Assembly (NCBI GenBank): GCA_963921195.1
Contig: CAWUER010000482.1
Coordinates: forward strand, 21,566-85,565
Length of the DNA: 64,000 nt
Direction of reading: 5' to 3'
Source: Pegoplata infirma
Taxonomy: Eukaryota; Arthropoda; Insecta; Diptera; Anthomyiidae
Part shown: positions 46,048 through 56,690 of the stretch, piece after piece
Numbering within the stretch: the first letter of the stretch is position 1
Layout: each line of letters begins with the position of its first letter
Notes under the pieces: model-generated
The model's input: only the letters and a program-made list of their open reading frames with translations
Told to the model about the DNA's origin: nothing
Database searches by the model: none
Made by a program: the position numbers and the translations under genes

Positions 46048-48712
46048 TTTTTTAAAGCTTATGTTATGGAATGCCAACGGCCTTCTAAAGCACCAAAGAG
46101 AGTTAGAAGTAGTCCTTAATGAAGAGAAGATTGATGTTTGCTTAATTGCCGAAACACATTTTACAAATCAGACATTTATAAAATTTAAAAACTACGAAAT
46201 ATATCACACTAGTCACCCAAATAACACAGCAAGAGGAGGTAGTGCTGTAATTGTTAGAAAAAATATTAAACATAATGAAGAAGAAAAACTGCAAACACAC
46301 GAATTTCAAGCAACAACTATAAGACTGTCTACAAAAAATCAAAATCTAATGATAACATCTGTGTACAGTCCACCCCGTCATAATATAAAATGTGATAAAT
46401 ACAAACAACTAATTGAAATGCACAACGAAAGATCTTTAATCGGAGGCGACTTTAACGCAAAAAATATTCAATGGGGTTCACGCCTTACAACTACCAAAGG
46501 AAGGGAATTATTTAAAGCAACAAGGGAAACAGGAAGTGAGGTAATTACTACTGGGAGCCCAACTTATTGGCCTACAGATCCAACGAAACAACCTGATCTT
46601 ATAGATTTTTTTATTATAAAAAATATATCGAAGTCTCTTATAAAATTAGAAAATGGATTTGATCTAAATTCGGATCATTCAGCTATTTTCTTAACTTTGT
46701 TTGAAAATGTTCTTATAAAAGAAGATCCTCCATTCTTAACCAACAAATTCACAGACTGGGAGTATTTCGAAAATATCCTTTCTAACTCCAACCCAGAAAT
46801 AACAGAAATAGGTTCAATTGACCAACTAGAATTTGAAGTTGAAGAATTTACAAAACTTATTCAATCATCTGCATGGAAAAGTACACCTAATACTCCAAAA
46901 CGCTCTATGGTACATCGTTATCCAGAAGACATAAAGGAAATGATTAAAATCAAACGAAAAATTCGTAAAAAATGGCAGCAAACCAGATCACCAAGTGATA
47001 AAACCTGTCTCAACAGAATCACGCATGAACTTAGTGCTAAAATTAAGAAGTTCAAAAACGAAGTATTTAATAACCATCTGAGAGAATTAACCAATGATAA
47101 AACCACTGATTACTCTTTATGGAAATCAACAAAAAATTTAAATCGGCCACAGGTCCGAAACTCCCCAATCAGAATAGATGGAGGTGAGTGGGCAAAAACT
47201 GACAGCCAAAAAGTAGAATTATTTTCAAATTATCTTTCAAATATATTTTCTGATACCAATCAGGAACTTACTAATGTTGTTTCACATCGTAATGATGACA
47301 TCCAACAGAATTTAGTTTTTAATGCAGTTACGCCATATGAAGTACAAACAGAAATAAACAACTTAAAGCAAAAAAAAAGTCCAGGCTTTGATTTAATAAC
47401 AGCTGAGGTACTCAGACGTCTTCCTTTAAATTGTATAAATAGAATAACCAAGATATTTACTGCATGTTTTCAACTACAATATGTCCCAAGTTTATGGAAA
47501 GTAGCAGATGTACTCATGATACCAAAACCAGGAAAACCTGAGACAGAAATAACCTCATATAGACCCATTTCACTTCTTCCAATTTTGTCTAAGTTATTTG
47601 AAAAAATTTTATTAAATCGACTTAAGCCAATAATTGAACAAAATTGCCTTATTCCAATTCACCAATTTGGTTTCAGACATTCTCACTCTACCATTGATCA
47701 AGTTCATCGTATAACTAATATTATAGAAAAAGCTCTGGAAGAAAAGAAAATATGCTCTACAATTTTCCTGGATGTGTCACAAGCGTTCGACAAAGTATGG
47801 CACGCAGGTCTAATAACTAAACTTAGAGACATGCTACCCACTTTGTATGTTAATATTGTAAAATCGTATCTCGAGGATAGATTTTTTCGTGTAAAAAAAG
47901 AAGAAGCACTTTCTAGATTAAAAGAAATAAAAACCGGAGTTCCTCAAGGGAGCATACTAGGACCCATATTATATCTTTTGTATACGCGAGATATACCTGA
48001 ACCACCAAACACAACAATAGCAACATTTGCAGATGATACTGCTATTCTTTCAGTAGCGGAATCCGAAGATGTAGCCCACACAAACTTACAAAACGCTATA
48101 AACCAACTATTAAATTGGACTAATGCTTGGCGAATAAAGTTAAACAACAACAAATCTGTACAAACGAGTTTTACAAACAAAATCATATCAAATCTTCCTA
48201 TCTACATGGATAATTTACAAATTCCATATTCAAATAATGCGAAGTATCTAGGCATGACACTTGATGCTAAATTACGCTGGAATGAACATGTTAAAAAAAA
48301 ATGTTGTGAACTTAATATTAAATGGTCTAAACTTAAATGGCTCATTGGTAAAAAAAGTGTTTTATCAATAGAAAATAAACTTCTTATATATAACCAGCAA
48401 CTTAAACCAAAATGGCTTTATGGAATTCAACTTTGGGGTTGTACCAACAAGAAAAACATTGATAAAGTTCAAAAGTTCCAAAATAAAGTTCTAAGGAGTA
48501 TAGTAAATGCTCCGTGGTATATCCGGAACTCGGATCTTCACCGTGATCTCGGAATCAAAACAGTCGCTGAAGAAATACAAAACGTGGCGACAAAACATGA
48601 TGCTAGGCTCAGAGAGCATGTAAATAGCGAAGCTTCAAATCTCAACGATACATCTGGTCTACAGCGAAGATTAAAACGTACTAAGCCGTGCGACCTTCTT
48701 AGAAATTTATAA
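46040..48712 (+). CDS. Jockey-clade LINE ORF2: AP endonuclease and reverse transcriptase
   Basis: An 890-residue uninterrupted frame. It nicks genomic DNA and primes reverse transcription of the element RNA on the target. Endonuclease motifs: LWNANGL (about 10), AETHF (37), GGDFNAKN (135), SDHSAIF (211). RT motifs: KKSPGFD (443), FRHSHSTIDQV (545), FLDVSQAFDKVW (575), GVPQGSILGP (633), the catalytic FADD (663), and YLGMTLDAKLRWNEH (735). The tail LYGIQLWG..IQ is typical of Jockey. The ATG overlaps the ORF1 stop by 8 nt, suggesting coupled translation by re-initiation. All catalytic motifs are intact, so this is a young copy. Confidence 0.95.
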   Translation: MADFLKLMLWNANGLLKHQRELEVVLNEEKIDVCLIAETHFTNQTFIKFKNYEIYHTSHPNNTARGGSAVIVRKNIKHNEEEKLQTHEFQATTIRLSTKNQNLMITSVYSPPRHNIKCDKYKQLIEMHNERSLIGGDFNAKNIQWGSRLTTTKGRELFKATRETGSEVITTGSPTYWPTDPTKQPDLIDFFIIKNISKSLIKLENGFDLNSDHSAIFLTLFENVLIKEDPPFLTNKFTDWEYFENILSNSNPEITEIGSIDQLEFEVEEFTKLIQSSAWKSTPNTPKRSMVHRYPEDIKEMIKIKRKIRKKWQQTRSPSDKTCLNRITHELSAKIKKFKNEVFNNHLRELTNDKTTDYSLWKSTKNLNRPQVRNSPIRIDGGEWAKTDSQKVELFSNYLSNIFSDTNQELTNVVSHRNDDIQQNLVFNAVTPYEVQTEINNLKQKKSPGFDLITAEVLRRLPLNCINRITKIFTACFQLQYVPSLWKVADVLMIPKPGKPETEITSYRPISLLPILSKLFEKILLNRLKPIIEQNCLIPIHQFGFRHSHSTIDQVHRITNIIEKALEEKKICSTIFLDVSQAFDKVWHAGLITKLRDMLPTLYVNIVKSYLEDRFFRVKKEEALSRLKEIKTGVPQGSILGPILYLLYTRDIPEPPNTTIATFADDTAILSVAESEDVAHTNLQNAINQLLNWTNAWRIKLNNNKSVQTSFTNKIISNLPIYMDNLQIPYSNNAKYLGMTLDAKLRWNEHVKKKCCELNIKWSKLKWLIGKKSVLSIENKLLIYNQQLKPKWLYGIQLWGCTNKKNIDKVQKFQNKVLRSIVNAPWYIRNSDLHRDLGIKTVAEEIQNVATKHDARLREHVNSEASNLNDTSGLQRRLKRTKPCDLLRNL

Positions 48713-48921
48713 AATTGTTTTATGAGTAAGTTAACTACTCGCATCACATAATCATCCCTGGAAACAAATTGCTTGTTAGTTTAAGAATTTAAAACTAGTT
48801 GCAGTAACTAAAAATAAATAAAATTTATTAATAAAAAAAAAAAAAAAAAAAAAAATGAGTAAAATTTTAAAATGTCTCCCTTTTACTACTTTTACTACAA
48901 AAAAAGTAATCGAATGGAGCT

Positions 48922-49015
48922 AATACCTATTCAAAATTTTTTGAATTTAGTGGAATCAATGCCTAGACGACTGGAACTAGTTCTGGCTAACAATATATAC
49001 CATTCAAAATATTAA
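48922..49015 (+). pseudogene. Tc1-like transposase C-terminal end, right arm (second part)
   Basis: After the inserted element the frame resumes as IPIQNFLNLVESMPRRLELV, the typical Tc1 C-terminus. Compared with the left arm it has a small insertion (NLV). This shows that 43063-48921 is an insertion into coding sequence. Confidence 0.8.
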
Positions 49016-49037
49016 AATTGTAATTTTTTTTTAATAA

Positions 49038-49404
49038 CCCGGTGAAAAATGGTACAAATATGATCATATATGCGTTCATACAGCGTCATGTATGTCCATA
49101 TATGTAGCATATATGAATATATATGACACTGTATGAAGGCATATATGATCATATTTGCAACATATATGTCCATATACGTAAAATGAGGGCATATGAACAT
49201 ATATGACATATATGCTTCATATATGTCCACATATGTCATATATGGGCATATGCCCTCATTTTACGTATATGGACATATATGTTGCAAATATGATCATATA
49301 TGACTGCATACAATTTCATATATGACCATATATGCTCGTATATTTACATATATGCATCCATATATTTACATATATGTATCCATATATGCACATTTTTCAC
49401 CGGG
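49038..49404. mobile_element. CCCGGTGAAAAAT MITE with CATATATG array, copy 1
   Basis: The ends are CCCGGTGAAAAAT and its inverse. The Tc1-like left arm reads AATAAATT where this copy has AATAA and AAATT, so the insertion duplicated AA. The interior is a dense array of CATATATG/GTCCATATATG palindromic units, itself symmetric about 49235. Non-coding. Confidence 0.85.
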
Positions 49405-49671
49405 AAATTAAAAAAATTATATAGAAAAATTAAAAAAGCAAAATACTTTTGTGAGCTGAAAAATGAGTGATAATTTGATATTTTCTTTAAAATCTCATGC
49501 ATGAAAAATTAAAATTAAGTGCTTAAAGATACAGAATTAAAGTTTAATCTTCCCTTATTTAATATTTAATAAAACATATATTTATTTTTTAAAATAAATA
49601 TTTTTTAAAGCGTTTTTTTAATTAAATTTCATTATATTTTGCATAGGCAAAATACTTTTGTGATACACTGT

Positions 49672-50330
49672 ATATACATCTCCATATAAACTATCCCTAC
49701 GATTATAAATTTTTTACAATAACGAAGCCAAATTTGGATACGACCGATACACCATTAATAAAATTATTAAATTAAAAAAAGTGAATGCACTATTGTATTA
49801 AGTATGACTTGTTGCACCTTGTCTGTAATTTTTGTAAAAATATGTACAGCCATTCTCTTGGAATGATCAATCAAAATAAAATATGTATGTTTAAATCGCC
49901 ATATACCGTAATCAAAAAAGCTTAAAAAAGTATACATTATTAAGGCGAGACCTTGTTTTTATTTTTTTGGATTAATTTATTTGACAAAAGGAAGAACAAC
50001 TTGTAAATGGGTATAAACAGTTGTTTTTCCCTATTTTTTGATGATTTTTTGATTATTTTATTTAAATTTTGAAAAATTGTTCCATTTCAAATAGTGTTTC
50101 CTAAATGTTCCGCTACATAATACAAAACTTACGACGCCAAAATGTTCGTTAGTTTACTAGCTTTCAGACTGACCTGCCCGTTATTTCATCTGCGTTTAAA
50201 ATATCAATTGAAATGGATATGAACAAATCTAAAGTGGTTAAAATGAGCCTTTTTTAATTGAATTAAATTAATTTTATGAATTAACAATTTTTAAGTTTTT
50301 CCGTTTAAGCTTTCTATATAAATACCGGAT
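49672..50330. other. Featureless AT-rich spacer
   Basis: No repeat end, ORF or RNA motif that I can support. Confidence 0.35.
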
Positions 50331-50334
50331 AAAA

Positions 50335-50410
50335 CGAAACCCGGTTACACAAAAATCCGAATACAAAAAAAAACCGGTTACAAGAAAACCCGGTTACACG
50401 AAAAATAGTT
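50335..50410. repeat. Short tandem ACCCGGTTACA motif
   Basis: About five degenerate copies of ACCCGGTTACACGAAAA in 75 bp, reading AAAACCCGGTTACACAAA and variants. Confidence 0.7.
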
Positions 50411-50461
50411 TTTTATCGTAACTAAATTTGTTTCAATACATTGAAAAAAAAGAAATACCCG

Positions 50462-51345
50462 GTTAGGCGGTCCAGACAGTTTTTTGAAAGAATGAGGAAC
50501 TTTTGAGAACTATGAGTTTAAAAAGGGGGTTTTCACAATTTTTTTTTTATTTTTTATTTCAATTTTCGTATTTCAATTCTATTTGTGTAAACGGGCGCAA
50601 GCGGGCAAGTTTTTTGTAAAGTAGGGATAAAAAGGATAATTTTGGCCAAGATAGTTTTTTGAAAGGGCGTAGAACTTTCTATAACGATGAGTTTTTAAAA
50701 TGGGGTTTTCAAAAAAAAAAAATATTTTTTCCAGTTATTGGATAAATTTTCCATTTCTGAAAACGGGCACAAGCAGGCAACTTTTTTGGAAAGTGTGGAT
50801 AGAAAGGATAAATCTGGCCCAGACAGTTTTTTGAAAGGGCGTGGAACTTTTGATAACGATGAGTTTAAAAATGGGGTTTCACAAATTTTTTTTTTTTTTA
50901 ATTTTTTGTATTTCAATTCCATTTGTGTAAACGGGCACAAGCGTGTAAGTTTTTTGTAAAGTAGGGACAAAAATTCTGGGTCAGACAATTTTTTGAAAGG
51001 GCGTGGAACTTTCTACAACGATGAGTTTTTAAAAGGGGGTTTTCAAAAAAAAATATTTTTTCCAATTTTTTATAAATTTTATTTCAATTCCATTTTTGAA
51101 AATGGATAAAAAGAACAATTTTGGCCCAGACAGTTTTTTAAAAGGGCGTGGAACTTTTGATAACGATGAGTTTAAAAAAAAACTATTTTTTTCCAATTTT
51201 TTATAAAATCTTTTTGCAATTCAATTTTTGAAAGCGGGCACAAGCGGGCAGGTTTTTTGTAAAGTGGGGGATAAAAAGAATAATTTTTGGCCCAGACAGT
51301 TTTTTGAAAGGTCGTGGAACTTTATTGAAAATGAAGTATCCACCC
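50462..51345. repeat. Tandem repeat, about 170 bp x 5-6
   Basis: Each unit has CCAGACAGTTTTTTGAAAG, GGGCGTGGAACTTTTGATAA, CGATGAGTTTAAAA and GGGCACAAGCGGGCAAGTTT. Units begin near 50466, 50645, 50813, 50978, 51122 and 51290. The ORFs on both strands are repeat readings. Confidence 0.9.
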
Positions 51346-51623
51346 TGAAATAGTTTCCTTGTAGGTCCGATTCCAAAAAGTTTCAAGGCACTTATTAAAT
51401 TCCCTAATATATTCACGTGATTTAAATGAAAATCACTCTATAATTATGTGATTTAAATAAAAATAACTCACGCTCACGCGTGAATCACGTTGTTTTTTTT
51501 TGAGTCATGCAAATCACGGGACCAGAGACCATTTCCAATTAAAATACATAAACAAAAGACAAGTGTCTCTTCCTTTATTTCATCTATAAAATCTGAAAAT
51601 TTTGTTAAAAATGAAGTGTACAC
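51345..51623. other. Flank of the hAT-like element, with an empty-site paralogue
   Basis: 51325-51370 contains GAAGTATCCACCCTGAAATA, which corresponds to the unfilled target of the element at 51624 (filled flank: GTGTACACCCTGAAATAGTT after 54840). 51415-51510 has CACGCGTGAATCACG remnants of the 12009-type MITE. 51616-51623 is the left 8-bp duplication. Confidence 0.6.
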
Positions 51624-54600
51624 TAAGGGTGGGATAGTGTTGTGTGAGATTTTAGGCAGCAGTATTTGAAATCGCTAGAACCCCTCATTTTGTGAGGTTC
51701 GTAAAAAAAGTGTATGAGCCAAAAAATGGGGGATGTCGGATAGGATCTAGGGGTCGCTCATCGGGGTCAAAGTTGGGCGCACATGGGAAAAAATCCACAA
51801 AAAGCCCCACAACTCCCCTGGTTTTGCCCCTAGAGGGGTCAAATGTGAGACCGGCCACCATTATTTTTTTGCCCCAAACACTTTTGCCAAATATACCTTA
51901 GCCCTATCTCCTCTCCTTAAGGGGGCTCCCATACAAAGGTTGAATGTTAAAAAATATTTGCTCCTACCTCTCTAGCTGTCCTAGAAGTGACCCTAGAGGA
52001 ATCAAATGTATGACCGACCTCCAATATTTTTTCATCCCCAACATTTTCTTAGAACAGACATACCCTCTATCTTCCACCGTTAGGGTGGTCCCCATACATT
52101 TTTTTTTATTTTTTCATAATTTTTTTTTATTAAATCAGCTCCTACCGGTCCAACGGTGCTTCCTAGAGGGGTCATTTGCAAGACGACCCCCATTTATTTT
52201 TAGCACCCAACATTTCATCTGAACATGCTAACTCCGTATCTCCAATTCCTAAGGGGTCACCCACACAAAATGACATTTTTATAAAATTTGCTCCCACCGC
52301 TCTAACTGGCGCAGGGATGACCCTAGAGAATTTAAATGTATGACTGACCCCCAATATTTTTTCAGCGCTTACATTTTCCCCAAACAAACCTACCCTCTAT
52401 TTTTAAGCCTTAAGGGGGTCCCCACACATTTTTTTTATTTTTTTATAAAATCAAAAGAAAGTTGCCCCCAATATTTTTTATCCCTAACATTTTCCCCAAA
52501 CAAACCTACCCCTTATTTTAAGGGGGTTCCCACACATTTTTTATAATTTTTGTATATAAAATCCGATCTTACCGCTCCCATGGTGCCTCTTAGGAACGGG
52601 AAATGCCGACTGACCCCCAATAATTTTTGCCCCCCATTTTTTGTCCCAACATACCTACGTCGTATTTCCACTTTTTTAGGGTAATATTTTTTCCTCTCCA
52701 TTACGGCACAATACGTTGTTATAGTCCTCTATTAATTTTACGCCTCCTTCGGTAGCGTGGTTGAAAACATGTAATTGAAGTAATATTTGCAGCACTTGCT
52801 TGTAGTCCTCACAATTTTCCCAAGTGTTTGGGCCGGAACCAATGAAATTTGTTGTTAATCCGAAGCGTGCAAAAAATTTTGGTGTCTCTTATATTATAAG
52901 TTCTGGATTTACTTGTTTCGATTCTATGTTAATTATTCGCCTTCGAAAACAACAACGTGTACTGGAATCCAACAACGTGTACTGGATGATCACGATCTTT
53001 GTTGCCACTTTCGCCGCTATCCCCCGAGTCATAATCTTCCCCGATATCATCGTCTTAATTTTCTTCGCTGCCTTCGTCGGACGATTCGTCCATCTTTTCG
53101 TCAGATAACTCTTCCTCCTTGCATTTGCCATTTTTCGTTTTATTTAACAAGAGATATTCGAATCAAATAGTGCAACTGCTTCACCACTGAGATACCAAAG
53201 ATGTGAGAGAATCACTTCTCCAATCGTTGAGACATCTTATTAATTGAAGCATAATTAGCAATCGCTTTAAAAAATTCAAATCATTATTTGGAGGTTCTAT
53301 TGCTTTAGAGGCGCTAAACCAAAATTTAACGTAAATTGTTTTTGGTCAAACCTAAAACATTTTTGGGCAATATATGCCTTTTGCCATCCATCGAGCATGA
53401 CTGATGGATCCTGGTGAGCTAAAATGATTATTAGGAATATTTTCACCAAGGTATAATAAAACATATTCATTAACTCCTTGAAGTCGTCTCTGGGTCGCTT
53501 TTCCTTAATTTGAGCACAACAAAACAACTTGATGCAGTTTGGTCTTGAGCTGGTATGTTGCCAGCCACTTTCTAATCTTCTATGTCAGGACTGTGTGGTT
53601 TGTCTTTTATGTCTTTTATTTATATTTTCCCACTGCTCTTTAAAACGCTCAAACATTGGCACTCCTGGTCCAGACGTTTTGCCGAATTTGGTTTCAAACA
53701 CTTCTTTTAATTGAAGTTCATTAATATGATGTTTGCATGGCAGATATAGGGGGTCAGTCTGCATTTCTCGTACCTAAGAGGCACTATGGGAGCGGTAAGT
53801 GTTAAATTTATAAATAAAAGTGTTGCTAATTATTGTACTTTTGTAAATTCTAAACACTCCAACGTTGGGTTCCAGTACCATTACGAATTTTGTTTTACTA
53901 AGGGGAGAACCCTTACAAAGTGGAAATACGCTATAGGTATATCCGGAAAAAATGTGGGGGGCAAAAACTAATGGGGGTAAGTCTGCATTCCCTATCCCTA
54001 GGAGGCACCATGGGAGCGATAAGATCTGATTTTATAAAAAAATATAAAAATGTGTGGGGACCCCCTTAAGACTGAAAAATGGAGGATAGGTTTGTTTGGG
54101 GAAAATGTTGGGGCTGAAAAAATATTGGGGGTCAGTCATACATTTAACTTCTCTAGGGTCACCCTTGTGCCAGTTAGAGCGGTGGGAGCAAATTTTATAA
54201 AAATGTCATTTTGTGTGGGAGACCCCTTAGGAATTGGAGATAGGGAAGTTGCATATTCAGAAGAAATGTTGGGGGCTAAAAATAAATGAGGGTCGGCCTT
54301 GCTAATGACCCCTCTAGGAGGCACCATTGGACCGGTAGGAGCTGATGTAATAAAACAAATTAAAAAAATAAAAAAAATGTATGGGGACCACCCTAAGGGT
54401 TGAAGATAGAGGGTGGGTATGTTCTAAGAAAATGTTGGGGTTGAAAAAATATTGGGGGTTGGTCATACATTTGGTTCCTCTAGGGTCACTTCTTGGACTG
54501 CTAGAGAGGTAGGAGCAATTTTTTTTAAAAATTAAACCTTTGTATGGGAGCCCCCTTAGAAGGTTGAGATAAGGCTTAGGTATGTTCGGCAAAAGTTTTC

Positions 54601-54840
54601 GGGAGGAAAAAATAATGGGGGTTGGTCTCACATTTGACCCCTTTAGGAGCAAAACCAGAGGAGTTGCGGGGCTTTTTGTGCATTTTTTCCCCTTTACGCC
54701 CAACTTTGACCCCGATGAGCGACCCCTAGATCCTCTCCGACCTGCCCCATTTTTTGGCTCATGCATTTTTTTTACGAACCTCACAAAATAAGCGGTTCTA
54801 GCGGGTCGAAATCGGAAACTCGTGCACTATCCCACCCCTA
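51624..54840 (-). mobile_element. hAT-like element, 3.2 kb, with long TIR arms
   Basis: The ends TAAGGGTGGGATAGTG and CACTATCCCACCCCTA are flanked by perfect 8-bp repeats GTGTACAC (51616-51623, 54841-54848). The paralogous target at 51325 shows the empty site. The arms are about 1 kb and consist of tandem units of about 160 bp carrying CCCTAGAGGGGTCAAATGT. The single-copy centre (52690-53735) carries a decayed transposase on the minus strand. The TA at the centre of the duplication fits the Buster type of hAT. Confidence 0.85.
52690..53735 (-). pseudogene. Transposase-like pseudogene in the hAT-like element
   Basis: Read on the minus strand, three fragments occur in N-to-C order: CKHHINELQLKEVFETKFG with TSGPGVPMFERFKEQW (about 53590-53735), then EKRPRDDFKEL with MLDGWQKAYIAQK (about 53300-53530), then GLTTNFIGSGPNTWENC and GVKLIEDYNNVLCRNGEE (about 52695-52865). 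I recognise this order from uncharacterised TE proteins of arthropods. Known domain names were not assigned. An acidic stretch between the second and third parts and frame changes show decay; the DDE residues cannot be located. Non-functional. Confidence 0.65.
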
Positions 54841-54849
54841 GTGTACACC

Positions 54850-55165
54850 CTGAAATAGTTTCCTTGTATGTCCGATTCTTAGTTTCTTGTGGAGAAATGG
54901 GAAAAATCGTCAAAAAACGAAAAAAAATCCCGTTTTTCCCCTCCCCTTTGACCCGCTAAATGTGAGATTGGGCAGCTATAAAAAACAGGTGACTCTAATT
55001 TTGATCCCCTCTTTCCTCTGAAAGACCTTCCTTATAAGTAAAATTAAATTGATTAAAAGCAAAATTAAATTATTAAGAATTTCTTTAATGCATAAAAAAT
55101 TAATTGAAAATAAATTAATTCAATAATTATAACAGAATTAATCAAATTACACAGTGCAACATCAC
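54850..55165. other. Spacer with flank continuation
   Basis: 54850-54890 continues the CCTGAAATAGTTTCCTTGTA flank shared with 51345. The rest is an unassigned AT-rich stretch. Confidence 0.4.
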
Positions 55166-55168
55166 ATT

Positions 55169-55933
55169 TAGGGCCTCAACCAAACCAAGACAGTTTAAAA
55201 GTATTTATGTGTAGTAGTAAAAACCCCAAAGGGTTTAGCTCTGTAACGTCACAATTTTTTTTTATAGCCCACTGAATTTTTCAGAAAACCTACTAAGACG
55301 TGCATTTAAAGGGTTAAAATGTTCTACGATTATTTTCAGCATCAAATTTTACTGGGGGTCACTGAAGGCAAAAAGTTCAACCGGTATACGAAAAATGCAT
55401 AAAAAAGGTTAATTGTAAAGTATCATTAACTTTTTATATTTTTTCCTATATTTTTTAGTTACAATTGTATACATTTTCTGGAAAAAATATAAAAATATGA
55501 AGGACACTTTACAATTTATCTTTTTCTGCATTTTCCTTACACCAGCCGAACTTTCTGCCTTCAGTAACCCCTAGTGATATTTGATGCTGAACATATTCGT
55601 AGAACATTTTAATCCTTTAAACGCTAGTCTTAGTAGACTTTTGAGCCATTTCTTAAGAAAAGTACTTAAATGACCAATAAAAACGTCAGAACAACGGTTA
55701 ATATATTTTAGAAAAAAATTCCCCATCAAATTCTGTTGAAGACATCCAAACATTATTTTAAGCTCAAAAGAACGGTTACATTATTTTTTTCGACTTTTTT
55801 CAAACGCCTTTAAAAAAAATGAAAAATTCAGTGGGCTATAAAAAAAATTCGAGACGCTAAAGAGCAAAACTCATTGGGGGTTTGCTACTACACATAAGTA
55901 CTTTCAAACTGTATTGGTTTGGTTGAGGCCCTA
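55169..55933. mobile_element. Foldback element with TAGGGCCTCAACC ends
   Basis: The ends TAGGGCCTCAACCAAACCAA and TTGGTTTGGTTGAGGCCCTA pair. Inner arms include GTGTAGTAGTAAAAACCCC with GGGGGTTTGCTACTACAC, and ATAGCCCACTGAATTTTTC with its inverse. No 8-bp duplication is visible. The 60-aa minus ORF is an arm reading. Confidence 0.75.
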
Positions 55934-55961
55934 AGAAATTACCCTTCAATTGTATCACAGT

Positions 55962-56690
55962 TAGTGTTTGGGGTCCGGGAATTCCCGGGTCGGATTTCCC
56001 GGGAATTCCCGGGAAAAGACTTACGGGAATTCCCGGGAATTTTTTTAATTTTTTCCGGGAAATCCGGGAATTTCATAAAATAAACCATTTTATATAAAAA
56101 ACGTTTATTTTAATTTAATTTTTAATATTTTTTTTAGATACAGTCATAATTACATTTGCTATTTTTTGTATTTTTTCTATTTGGAAGAACAATCCAAATA
56201 TATATTCTGACCAAGTGTAAAAAGTACGACAATATCATGAAAAAACTTAAGAAGTCAAAAAATATACGTCGGTTAATGACAATTTTGCTAATATTGTCAA
56301 AAAAATAAAAAAATTTTAACCTAGAACTTACATTTCCAGAACAAATATTAAAAGTGCTGCCAACTATATTAGTTTTTGCTCGAATAACGCAGTTTTAAAT
56401 TTTTTTTTTGCGATTTTTAGCTATTTTTTGCGATTTTTTGTGGGAAAAAAGTTGCAATATTTTTTTTGTTTTGTTTTGTATTTCAGGATTTTTAACATTT
56501 ATTTTTTGATTTTTTTATGTTTTAATTAATTGTTTATCTCTAGTAAAACTGTTTTTAATAAAAAGTTGGTCAAATTTTAATGTTTTTTGTGATCATTATA
56601 ATAATGAAAATTTCCCGGGAATCCCGGAAAATAAATTATTTTTTTCGCGTTTCCCGGGAATTTGAAAAGTCCGGGAATTCCCAAACACTA
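55962..56690. mobile_element. hAT-like MITE with TAGTGTTTGGG ends (outer element)
   Basis: It begins TAGTGTTTGGGG and ends CCCAAACACTA, rich in CCCGGGAATTCCCGGG. The 8-bp duplication is ATCACAGT at the left (55954-55961) and GTCACAGT at 57699-57706, after removing the MITE inserted into its right end. One mismatch suggests an older insertion. Non-coding. Confidence 0.75.

Larger units (their letters stand above)
45715..48854 (+). mobile_element. Jockey-type LINE, 5'-truncated, with poly(A) tail
   Basis: ORF1 remnant, complete ORF2, a short 3' UTR and an AATAAA-like signal followed by a run of about 24 A (48832-48854). The 5' UTR and most of ORF1 are absent. A clear target duplication was not found; ATGAGT near 45717 and just after the tail is too short to rely on. 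Confidence 0.85.
43063..48921. mobile_element. Composite TIR element with AGCTCCATTCGATTAC ends
   Basis: The terminal inverted repeats AGCTCCATTCGATTAC and GTAATCGAATGGAGCT are flanked by AAT (43060-43062, 48922-48924). The left arm of the Tc1-like host shows the unfilled site ACAAAATACCTATTC. Subterminal TTTACTAC motifs occur at both ends. The interior holds a 35-bp minisatellite and a Jockey LINE. I see no transposase of its own, so it is probably a non-autonomous element enlarged by insertions. Confidence 0.8.
41734..49670. mobile_element. Palindromic Tc1-like element with nested insertions
   Basis: The ends are CAGTGTATCACAAAAGTATT and its inverse, flanked by TA on both sides. This is typical of Tc1/mariner elements. 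The inverted homology runs several hundred bases into each end and includes the transposase 3' half in both arms. The element is therefore a head-to-head pair of 3' halves with its centre near 42580. Inserted later are a 5.9-kb TIR element (43063-48921) and a MITE (49038-49404). Confidence 0.85.

Noticed and set aside
52824..53108. 94-aa ORF, plus strand, hydrophobic
   Set aside because: It is the antisense of the transposase relic and its acidic region.
54314..54784. 156-aa ORF, minus strand
   Set aside because: It lies in the right TIR arm of the hAT-like element. The same peptides appear on the plus strand in the left arm at 51692-52222, so it is a repeat reading.
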